Source of the DNA: Actinomycetales bacterium
Lineage (GTDB): Bacteria; Actinomycetota; Actinomycetes; Actinomycetales; Cellulomonadaceae
Assembly (NCBI GenBank): GCA_015655615.1
Contig: JAATES010000080.1
Location: forward strand, 1-13,661
Direction: 5' to 3'
Length of the DNA stretch: 13,661 nucleotides
Part shown: positions 6,037 through 12,837 of the stretch, one piece after another
Numbering within the stretch: the first letter of the stretch is position 1
Layout: every line of letters begins with the position of its first letter
Notes under the pieces: generated by a model
The model's database searches: none
What the model saw: only the letters and a program-made list of their open reading frames with translations
Told to the model about the DNA's origin: nothing
Position numbers and translations under genes: made by a program

Positions 6037-6274
6037 CGGTGTCTCCTGTCGGTCGTTGGCCGATCAATGAGAACGGCACGGTCATCATTCCCCGGAGCGG
6101 TGACGCGGCCGCGCTGACGCGGGCGGGCAGCGGCGTGCATCGTCACGAGCACCGGTGTTGTGCTCCATTCTCCCACACTCTGCGATGCGGTCTTCCCACC
6201 CGGTGGACGGTCGTGAGCACCCTGCGCGGACGTACGAGTTCAAGGCACGGGCACAGGGTGCCGATAGGCCCTGC
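6037..6274. other. Divergent intergenic region between bL37 and pilT
   Basis: This 238-bp gap must hold the promoters of bL37 (minus) and pilT (plus). It contains a 6-bp hairpin with a 7-nt loop (GAGCAC 6147-6152, GTGCTC 6160-6165) and the NotI-like octamer GCGGCCGC. No strong -35/-10 pair was found in either direction. The pilT frame is open from 6155, so a longer protein is possible but poorly supported. Confidence 0.5.
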
Positions 6275-7363
6275 GTGAATGCTCAGGTCCAGTCCGTGAT
6301 CCCGCTGCTGCATGCGTTGGTGGGGACGGGTGCCTCTGATCTGCACTGCAAGGTCGGGTCCGCACCCAGTCTCCGCGTCGATGGCCGGCTGCGGAGGCTC
6401 CAGCTGCCTGCCCTGCAGCCCACGGACACGATGTCGATGCTGACAGAGGTCCTGCCGGATGAGTTCTTCGAGGAGTTCGAGCACACGCATGAGGCGGATT
6501 TCGCCTTCCAGCTCGAGAATGTGGGACGGTTCCGCGTCAACGCGTTCCAAGCACGCGGATATGTGGGTATCGTGTTCCGCCGCGTGGCGGAGGGGGCATC
6601 CTCCGTCGCCGAGCTGGGCCTGCCCGAGGTCGTGGGCGAGCTGGCGCTGGAGCCGCGCGGCCTGGTACTGGTGACCGGACCGACCGGCGCGGGAAAGACC
6701 ACATCGCTGGCCGCGATGGTCGACCTGATCAACACCTTCCGCGAGGTCAACATCGTGACCATCGAGGATCCCATCGAGGTCCTCCACACCGATAAGAAGG
6801 CGCTGGTGTCGCAGCGCGAGGTGCGTCACGACACCGCTGACTTCAACGTGGCGCTGCGCGCCGCCATGCGGCAGGATCCCGACGTGATCCTGGTCGGAGA
6901 GATGCGTGATGCGGAGACCGTCCGCGCCGCGCTGCAGGCCGCCGAGACCGGTCACCTGGTGATGTCCACCCTGCACACCATCGATGCGCAGGAGACCATC
7001 AACCGGGTGGTGGACTTCTTCCCGCCCTATGAGCAGTCCCAGGTGCGGACGGCACTCGCCCAGTCGTTGCGGGGGATCGTCTCCCAGCGGCTGGTCCGGC
7101 AGGCGGATGGACAGGGCCGCCGCGCGGTCGTCGAGGTCATGGTCAACACCGGCCGGACCGCTGAGGCGATCATCGCGCCGCATGAGAATCCGCCCTTGCA
7201 TGACCTCATCGCGGAGGGCGGGTACTACAAGATGCAGACCTTCGACCAGCATCTCTTCGATCTGGTCCGTGACGCCGTGATCACCTACGAGGAGGCCTGC
7301 TCCGCGGCCTCGAACCCGCAGGACCTCACCGTGGAGCTGCGCGGCGCCGGGATCGTCGCCTGA
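6275..7363 (+). CDS. pilT: PilT-family type IV pilus twitching/retraction ATPase
   Basis: The 362-residue protein is a PilT/VirB11 superfamily hexameric ATPase that would power retraction of type IV pili at the cytoplasmic side of the membrane. The N-terminal domain has the typical GASDLHCKVGS and VDGRLRRL motifs (18-29, 35-42). Then come Walker A GPTGAGKTT (135-143), Asp box IEDPIE (163-168), Walker B DVILVGEMRD (203-212) and His box TGHLVMSTLHT (225-235). The C-terminal MQTFDQHLFDL segment is typical of PilT rather than of the PilB extension motor. I chose GTG 6275 because the next upstream ATG (6185) adds residues unlike any PilT start. The ribosome binding site is weak. No other pilus gene is in the window, so its partners must be elsewhere if it moves pili. 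Confidence 0.9.
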   Translation: MNAQVQSVIPLLHALVGTGASDLHCKVGSAPSLRVDGRLRRLQLPALQPTDTMSMLTEVLPDEFFEEFEHTHEADFAFQLENVGRFRVNAFQARGYVGIVFRRVAEGASSVAELGLPEVVGELALEPRGLVLVTGPTGAGKTTSLAAMVDLINTFREVNIVTIEDPIEVLHTDKKALVSQREVRHDTADFNVALRAAMRQDPDVILVGEMRDAETVRAALQAAETGHLVMSTLHTIDAQETINRVVDFFPPYEQSQVRTALAQSLRGIVSQRLVRQADGQGRRAVVEVMVNTGRTAEAIIAPHENPPLHDLIAEGGYYKMQTFDQHLFDLVRDAVITYEEACSAASNPQDLTVELRGAGIVA

Positions 7364-7390
7364 CGGAGTCCTGGCACCACGGGACCGTCA
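7361..7390. terminator. Convergent terminator hairpin spanning both stop codons
   Basis: TGACG (7361-7365) pairs with CGTCA (7386-7390), and after a 2-nt bulge GTCC (7368-7371) pairs with GGAC (7382-7385) around a 10-nt loop. An alternative register extends the outer stem to 6 pairs. The first three bases are the pilT stop and the last three are the stop of the opposing gene. Only 24 bp separate the two genes. Confidence 0.55.
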
Positions 7391-8002
7391 GGCCTCGTCC
7401 TCCGGCAGGCCGAGCCATCGGTGCCAACCGGAGTGCAGGACCAGCCAGGCGATCAGGCCATACCCGGCCTGCCCGGGCAAGGGGGTTCCGGATTGTGCCA
7501 GGTCTCCGAGCCATTGCTCATGATCGCGCAGCGGCGTCACCAGATCGACGAAGGGGACCCGGCGGCGTCCTGCGACATCGGCGAAGGCGTGCGAGAGGTC
7601 GGTGAGCTGGGCGTTCTGCTCGGCTGTCCCCGGCGGAGGCCCCACCACCAGGGGGCTGAGCTGCTGTTCGGCCGCCACGTCGAGGATGTTGGCGAGGTTC
7701 AGCCGGCTCCGCGCGACGGACAGGCTGGACGTGGCATCGCCACGGCCGAGTGCCACCACGAGGCGCCGGTCGACGTGTTCGGCAGCTGTGAGGCGCCGCC
7801 CGGACTCGGACTCCCACCGTGCAGACAGCCCGGTGGTGGTCTCACCCGGCACGGCGAGCACGTAGGCCGTGGTGGTGCCGGGCCCATGCGTGCGCGACAT
7901 GACCCGGCCCACCCAGCCCAATGCCTTGGGATCTCCGGCACCGGCAACCAGCTCGTCGCCTACGATGCACAGCCGTCGCTCGGTCACCTCAGTGATGCTC
8001 AT
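7388..8002 (-). CDS. SGNH/GDSL hydrolase-like protein with degenerate active site
   Basis: The 204-residue protein follows the SGNH/GDSL fold landmarks: an opening strand LCIVGDELVAGAGDP (11-25), a block II glycine (VPGETT, G53), block III ALGRGDA (84-90), and a block V region PGQAGYGLIAWLV (176-188). The catalytic residues are not there. The GDS serine is Glu17 (GDEL), the block III Asn is Gly88 (GRGD), and the DxxH dyad before PGQAGY reads GTPL (172-175). It is therefore probably not an ordinary lipase or esterase. There is no signal peptide or membrane helix, so it is likely cytosolic. ATG 8002 was chosen; GTG 7987 is a shorter alternative. It lies 48 bp downstream of kgd on the same strand and may be co-transcribed. 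Confidence 0.75.
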   Translation of the reverse strand: MSITEVTERRLCIVGDELVAGAGDPKALGWVGRVMSRTHGPGTTTAYVLAVPGETTTGLSARWESESGRRLTAAEHVDRRLVVALGRGDATSSLSVARSRLNLANILDVAAEQQLSPLVVGPPPGTAEQNAQLTDLSHAFADVAGRRRVPFVDLVTPLRDHEQWLGDLAQSGTPLPGQAGYGLIAWLVLHSGWHRWLGLPEDEA

Positions 8003-8050
8003 CTTCGCCTGTCTCGTGTGGTGTCGTGGTCCAGAGGCCTTGCGGCTCCG

Positions 8051-11000
8051 TCAGCGTGCGAAGGCCGCCTCGATCAGCGCAGCCTGCTCGGCGAGGTGTT
8101 TCTTCGAGCTGCCGGCGGCCGGAGACGCCGACGCGCGGCGGGTGAGAGGACGCACCGCCCTCCCGCCCAGGGCTTCGGGCAGGTTCAAGGCCAGGAACGG
8201 CCAGGCGCCCTGGTTGGCGGGTTCATCCTGGACCCAGACGAGCTCGGCCCCGCCGAACGGTGCCAGGGCTGCATCCAGGGCCCCGGGAACGAGCGGATAG
8301 AGCTGCTCTAGTCGGACGATGGCGGTGTGCTCATCACCGAGTTCGGACTGCTTGGCCTCGAGGTCGTAGAAGACCTTGCCGGCGCAGAGCAGCACCCGGT
8401 CGACGGTCCCTCCCGCCACGGCGCGTGCCGCTGCCGCCTCGTCGCCGATGACCTCGCGGAACGTGCCCGACGTGAAGTCGGTGACCTCGGAAGTCGCCTG
8501 TTTGAGTCGCAACATGGATTTGGGTGTCATCACCACCAGGGGACGCCGAGGCCGCTGATAGGCCTGACGGCGCAGCAGGTGGAAGTAGGAGGCCGGGTTG
8601 CTGGGGAACGCCACCGTCATGTTCTGTTCCGCGCACAGCTGGAGGTATCGCTCCAGCCGTGCTGACGAGTGGTCCGGTCCCTGGCCCTCGTAGCCGTGCG
8701 GCAGGAGCATGACCAGCGACGTGTGCTGGCCCCATTTCTGCTCCGCGGAGGATATGAACTCATCGATGATGGTCTGGGCGCCGTTGGCGAAGTCCCCGAA
8801 CTGGGCCTCCCAGACGACCAGGGCGTCGGGGCGCTCCACCGAGTAGCCGTATTCGAAGCCCAGCCCGGCGAACTCGGTCAGAGCCGAGTCGTAGACCCAG
8901 AATTTGGCCTGGTCGGCAGCCAGGTAGAGCAGGGGCGTCCACTCTGCGCCGGTCTCCCGGTCATGCAGCACCGCATGACGCTGGACGAAGGTGCCACGCC
9001 GGGAGTCCTGCCCTGCCAGCCGTACCGGGACCCCGTCGACGAGCAGGGAACCTAAGGCCAGCAGCTCGCCGTAGGCCCAGTCGATCCCGCCCTGCTGTGA
9101 CATCCGGTCCCGCTTGGCCATCAGCTGGCTGAGCTTGGGGTGCACAGTGAATCCGGCAGGTGGGCTCACATGGGCCTGCCCGATGCGGTGGACCAGCGAT
9201 TCCTCGACTGCTGTGCGCCAGCCGATGATGGTACCGGCGTCCTCGCGCTGCGCCTCGGGGCGTTCCAGCCCGGCGATCGGCTCGGTGGAGGGTGGTGGCG
9301 TGTAGCCCCCTTCCCGGGTCTCGGTGAAGACCCGCTCGAGCTGGGCGTGGAAGTCGGCGGCGAGCTGGTCGGCCTCTTCGGGCGTGATGTCCTTGCGGCC
9401 CACCAGCGACTCGGTGTACAGCTTGCGGACCGAGCGCTTGGCCTCGATGAGGTTGTACATCAGCGGCTGGGTCATGGAGGGATCGTCGCCCTCGTTGTGC
9501 CCGCGCCGCCGGTAGCAGACCATATCGATGATGACGTCGCGGTCGAACTGCTCCCGGAACGCGAAAGCCAGCTCGGCGGCCCGCACCACGGCCTCAGGGT
9601 CGTCACCGTTGACGTGGAAGATCGGCACCTGCAGCCCCTTGGCCACGTCGGTGCAGTACAGGGTGGATCGCGACGATGACGGCCCGGTGGTGAATCCCAC
9701 CTGGTTGTTGATGATGACGTGGATGGTCCCGCCGGTGCGGTAGCCGCGTAGTTGGGCCAGGTTCAGGGTCTCGGTGACCACTCCCTGCCCGGCGAACGCG
9801 GCATCGCCGTGCACCAGGATGGGCAGCACGGAGAATCCGTCGCCGCCGAGGTCGATGCGGTCCTGCTTGGCGCGGACGATGCCCTCGAGCACCGGGTTGA
9901 CCGCCTCGAGATGCGAGGGGTTCGCGGCCAGATAGACCTTGGTCGTCGCCCCGGACTCGGCCGTGAACTCGCCCTCAGTCCCCAGGTGGTACTTGACGTC
10001 ACCGGACCCCTGGACTGAGCGGGGGTCCTGGTTGCCCTCGAACTCGTTGAAGATCTGGGCGTAGCTCTTACCGGCCAGGTTGGCCAGCACGTTGAGGCGG
10101 CCCCGGTGGGCCATCCCGATGCAGACCTCGTCCAGGCCGGCCTCGGCGGCCCGGGACAGCACGGCGTCGAGCAGGGGGATCAGTGACTCGCCGCCTTCGA
10201 CGGAGAACCGCTTCTGCCCGACGAACTTGGTCTGCAGGAACGTCTCGAAGGCCTCCGCGGCGTTGAGGCGCCGCAGGATGCGCAGCTGCTCCGCCCGGGG
10301 GGTGCGCTCATACCCGGCTTCGAGCTGCTTCTGCAGCCACTGCCGCTGATTGCGGTCGGCCAGGTGCATGTACTCGAAACCGGTGGTGCGGCAGTACGAG
10401 TCGCGCAATAGCCCGAGGATGTCGCGGAGGGTCGCATGCGTGGTGCCGCCGAACCCCGCGGTCGGGAAGGTCCGCTCGAGGTCCCACAGGGTCAGGCCGT
10501 GCGTCTGGATGTCGAGGTCGGGATGCTTGCGCTGCCGGTAGGTGAGGGGATCGGTGTCGGCCATCAGATGGCCGCGGGACCGGTAGGCGTGGATCAGCTC
10601 GGCGATGTGAGCGGGTTTGGCAGCCTCTGCCTCGGCGTCGATGGTGTTGTCGCGTACCCAGCGCACCGGCTCATAGGGGATGCGCAGTGAATGGAACACC
10701 CGGTCGTAGAAGCCGTCCTGGCCCAGCAGCTTCGCGGCGAGGACTTTGAGGAAGTCACCCGACTGTGCTCCTTGAATGATCCGGTGGTCGTAGGTCGAGG
10801 TCAGGGTGAGCACCTTCGAGACGGCCATCCGTGCGAGCTGTTCATCGGAGGCTCCGGCGAACTCGGCCGGATAGTCCATGGCGCCGACGCCGACGATGGT
10901 TCCCTGGCCCTGCATGAGCCGTGGGACGGAGTGGACGGTGCCGATGGTGCCGGGGTTGGTCAGGGAGATGGTCGTGCCGGCGAAGTCCTCGACGGTGAGC

Positions 11001-11821
11001 TGGGACTTCCGGGCGCGCTTGACGACGTCCTCGTAGGCTCGCCAGAACTGCGTGAAGTCCATGGCCTCGGCGCGCTTGATCGAGGGCACGAGCAACTGCC
11101 GGGTGCCATCGGGTTTGGCCAGGTCGATGGCAAGCCCGATGTTCACGTGGGCGGGCGTGAGGATGCCCGGCTTGCCGTCGATCAGCGTGTAGGAGGCGTT
11201 CATCGCCGGGACCTCTTGGATCGCCTCCACGAGGGCGAATCCGATGAGGTGCGTGAAGGAGATCTTGCCGCCGGGGCCCCGGGAGAGGTGGTTGTTGACG
11301 ATGATGCGGTTGTCCACCATCAGCTTGGCGGGCAGGGCGCGCACGGACGTGGCCGTGGGCACCGCGATGCTGGCCTCCATGTTGGAGACCACCCGCGCGG
11401 CCGGCCCGCGCAGCTTCTGCACGTCGTCGCGAGCCTGGTCGTCGTTGCCGGTGGCGAGGTGCTCGGTCGCCTCCAGGGCGTAGGCGGCCGTCGCAGGCTG
11501 GGCGGTCGGGGTCGGGGGGACGTCGGGGGGAGTGGTCGCAGGGGTGCCAGGGGTCACCGCCACGGGTGCCTGCGGTGCAGCGGCGACCTGCGGTGCAGCG
11601 GCGACCTGCGGTGCTGGTGAAGGCGCGGGCGACTCCGGCACGACGGGTGCGACGGGCGAGGGGGCGCCGGGTGTGTAGCTCGCGAAGAACTCCCACCACG
11701 CCGGGTCGACGTCGTCCCTGTTGGCGAGGTACTTCTCGTACAACTCGTCGACCAGCCACTCATTGGCACCGAAGACTGTTCTGGCGTCGCTGGTCGGCTT
11801 CGACTCGGCATGGGGTGACAC
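8051..11821 (-). CDS. kgd: Multifunctional 2-oxoglutarate decarboxylase / dehydrogenase E1 with fused acyltransferase (Kgd)
   Basis: The 1256-residue protein has the architecture of M. tuberculosis KGD (1231). A short N-terminal segment FGANEWLVDELYEKY (17-31) leads into a Pro/Ala linker (about 50-115). An E2-like succinyltransferase domain (about 150-370) carries the DHRIIQG motif (345-351). The thiamine diphosphate E1 part includes GMAHRGRLNVLANL (569-582), VNGDDPEAV (737-745) and CYRRRGHNEGDDP (769-781). It decarboxylates 2-oxoglutarate in the TCA cycle and, with lipoyl E2 and E3 elsewhere, makes succinyl-CoA. In mycobacteria and corynebacteria it is inhibited by the FHA protein GarA/OdhI; no such gene is in view. 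Starts are uncertain: GTG 11821 has GAGGG upstream, while GTG 11854 adds 11 residues. Confidence 0.95.
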   Translation of the reverse strand: MSPHAESKPTSDARTVFGANEWLVDELYEKYLANRDDVDPAWWEFFASYTPGAPSPVAPVVPESPAPSPAPQVAAAPQVAAAPQAPVAVTPGTPATTPPDVPPTPTAQPATAAYALEATEHLATGNDDQARDDVQKLRGPAARVVSNMEASIAVPTATSVRALPAKLMVDNRIIVNNHLSRGPGGKISFTHLIGFALVEAIQEVPAMNASYTLIDGKPGILTPAHVNIGLAIDLAKPDGTRQLLVPSIKRAEAMDFTQFWRAYEDVVKRARKSQLTVEDFAGTTISLTNPGTIGTVHSVPRLMQGQGTIVGVGAMDYPAEFAGASDEQLARMAVSKVLTLTSTYDHRIIQGAQSGDFLKVLAAKLLGQDGFYDRVFHSLRIPYEPVRWVRDNTIDAEAEAAKPAHIAELIHAYRSRGHLMADTDPLTYRQRKHPDLDIQTHGLTLWDLERTFPTAGFGGTTHATLRDILGLLRDSYCRTTGFEYMHLADRNQRQWLQKQLEAGYERTPRAEQLRILRRLNAAEAFETFLQTKFVGQKRFSVEGGESLIPLLDAVLSRAAEAGLDEVCIGMAHRGRLNVLANLAGKSYAQIFNEFEGNQDPRSVQGSGDVKYHLGTEGEFTAESGATTKVYLAANPSHLEAVNPVLEGIVRAKQDRIDLGGDGFSVLPILVHGDAAFAGQGVVTETLNLAQLRGYRTGGTIHVIINNQVGFTTGPSSSRSTLYCTDVAKGLQVPIFHVNGDDPEAVVRAAELAFAFREQFDRDVIIDMVCYRRRGHNEGDDPSMTQPLMYNLIEAKRSVRKLYTESLVGRKDITPEEADQLAADFHAQLERVFTETREGGYTPPPSTEPIAGLERPEAQREDAGTIIGWRTAVEESLVHRIGQAHVSPPAGFTVHPKLSQLMAKRDRMSQQGGIDWAYGELLALGSLLVDGVPVRLAGQDSRRGTFVQRHAVLHDRETGAEWTPLLYLAADQAKFWVYDSALTEFAGLGFEYGYSVERPDALVVWEAQFGDFANGAQTIIDEFISSAEQKWGQHTSLVMLLPHGYEGQGPDHSSARLERYLQLCAEQNMTVAFPSNPASYFHLLRRQAYQRPRRPLVVMTPKSMLRLKQATSEVTDFTSGTFREVIGDEAAAARAVAGGTVDRVLLCAGKVFYDLEAKQSELGDEHTAIVRLEQLYPLVPGALDAALAPFGGAELVWVQDEPANQGAWPFLALNLPEALGGRAVRPLTRRASASPAAGSSKKHLAEQAALIEAAFAR
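11569..11614. repeat. 18-bp tandem repeat in the kgd linker (about 2.5 copies)
   Basis: Two exact 18-bp units (11569-11586, 11587-11604) and a partial third (11605-11614) encode a repeated APQVAA hexapeptide in the Pro/Ala-rich linker of Kgd. The unit length is a multiple of three, so copy-number change would keep the frame and alter only linker length. Confidence 0.9.
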
Positions 11822-11863
11822 GCGCGGATCGCCCTCTTTCAAAGGTCTGCTCACTGGAGATCG

Positions 11864-11869
11864 ACAGTA
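11864..11869 (-). promoter_or_regulatory. Candidate -10 box (TACTGT) for kgd
   Basis: TACTGT on the minus strand fits TANNNT and predicts a transcript start near 11857, about 36 nt before GTG 11821 and only 3-4 nt before GTG 11854. A second TANNNT (TAGGCT) lies about 10 bp further upstream. No convincing -35 was found. Confidence 0.33.
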
Positions 11870-11953
11870 CTCACGACCAAGCCTAGAGCCTTGGGGCCGG
11901 TGCGGGGCACAGATCGGACACATGGGAGATTCCGGTGGCGAGGGTGGGGCCAC

Positions 11954-11977
11954 TCACCGTGCCAATCACCGTGCCAA
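11954..11977. repeat. 12-bp perfect tandem direct repeat downstream of the ABC permease
   Basis: TCACCGTGCCAA occurs twice back to back (11954-11965, 11966-11977), 8 bp past the permease stop on the minus strand. It is non-coding with the chosen gene ends. Function is unknown; it could be a duplicated protein-binding site or a simple slippage product. Confidence 0.85.
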
Positions 11978-11985
11978 GCGCGGTC

Positions 11986-12837
11986 TCAGCCGAGGTCACG
12001 TCGCGCCGCGAGCGACGTGCCGATTCCCGCGAAGGCGAGGGCGTACGCCGTCAGGACCAATGCTCCTGCCCACCACGGAAGCAGGTGACCGAATCCGATG
12101 GCCGAATAGATCGAGCTGCCGGTCAGGGCCTCTCCGGCAGCTCCAGGCAGGAACGAGGCCAGGTGCGTCCCCCACGAGGTGGCTCCCGACGTCGCATCCG
12201 ACGCGGCGGTGCCGACCGCCGAGGACGTGGTCGCGGCCGCCCCGGACAGCAGCGCGCGCAGCAACGGCTCGACGAACTGGGTGTAGACCAGCACGATCAC
12301 GATCACGATGACCTGCTGGCGCAGGAGGGTGCCGAGGCCCACGCCGACGAGGATCCAGATGGTCAGCGAGAGCACGGACCTGGCCAGGGACGTCAGGACG
12401 GCCGGGTCTCCGAGGAAGGTCGCAGACCCGGCCAGTGCCAGGACTCCGGCACCCACTGCGGTGGAGACGAGCGTGCCCGTGACCGCGAAGGCCACGCCGA
12501 CCGGCAGGCTGCCCAGCAGCTTGGCCAGCGTGACGCGCCAGCGCACCGGGGTGGCCAGGAGGGTCGGCACGATGGTATGATACCGGTACTCGGCCGTCAC
12601 GGAGAGCGCACCGACGATGACCGGGAAGACGTAGCCGATGGCCGTCGCGGTTCCGTACACGCTGGTGACCAGCGCCTCGGCGTCGACCTTGACGTTGAAT
12701 TCCTCAGGAGCCTGCGCCACGCCCAGGGCGAGCAACCCGGAGACGAAGGCCATGTAGGCGGCCATGGCCAGCAGCAGGATCCACCACAGCCGGGTGGAGA
12801 CGAACTTGCGGTACTCGCTGACCAGAAGGGGGATCAT
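11986..12837 (-). CDS. ABC-2 type transporter permease subunit
   Basis: The 283-residue membrane protein has about six helices, readable near residues 18-38, 66-82, 113-140, 153-175, 178-198 and 255-280. A conserved ABC-2 feature is the segment after helix 2, VTAEYRYHTIVPTLL, where the permease contacts the ATPase. Between helices 5 and 6 is a Ser/Ala/Thr-rich external loop. It forms the membrane pore of an exporter with the ATPase encoded just upstream; its start overlaps that gene's stop by 4 bp (ATGA at 12837-12834), so the two are one operon with coupled translation. GGGAG upstream of the ATG serves as ribosome binding site. The substrate is unknown; related actinobacterial pairs are annotated as drug or lipid exporters without direct proof. 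Confidence 0.88.
   Translation of the reverse strand: MIPLLVSEYRKFVSTRLWWILLLAMAAYMAFVSGLLALGVAQAPEEFNVKVDAEALVTSVYGTATAIGYVFPVIVGALSVTAEYRYHTIVPTLLATPVRWRVTLAKLLGSLPVGVAFAVTGTLVSTAVGAGVLALAGSATFLGDPAVLTSLARSVLSLTIWILVGVGLGTLLRQQVIVIVIVLVYTQFVEPLLRALLSGAAATTSSAVGTAASDATSGATSWGTHLASFLPGAAGEALTGSSIYSAIGFGHLLPWWAGALVLTAYALAFAGIGTSLAARRDLG

Larger units (their letters stand above)
11822..11985. other. Intergenic region between kgd and the ABC permease
   Basis: This 164-bp stretch should contain the kgd promoter and the end of the ABC operon, both transcribed leftward. It includes the -10 candidate above and a 12-bp tandem repeat (11954-11977). I see no strong terminator for the ABC operon, so read-through into kgd is possible. 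Confidence 0.5.

Noticed and set aside
6073..6092. Possible SigR promoter for bL37 on the minus strand (GGGGAAT and GTT)
   Set aside because: The two elements are only 12 bp apart, well short of the 16-20 bp needed.
6155..6274. Longer PilT start at ATG 6155 or 6185
   Set aside because: The added 30-40 residues do not resemble PilT N-termini, and the family's opening pattern starts right after GTG 6275.
6143..7252. 369-residue minus-strand frame opposite pilT
   Set aside because: It is antisense to a gene with complete PilT motifs and shows no recognisable domain itself.
10691..11620. 309-residue open frame on the plus strand opposite kgd
   Set aside because: High GC keeps antisense frames open; the translation is compositionally biased and the sense strand is unmistakably Kgd.
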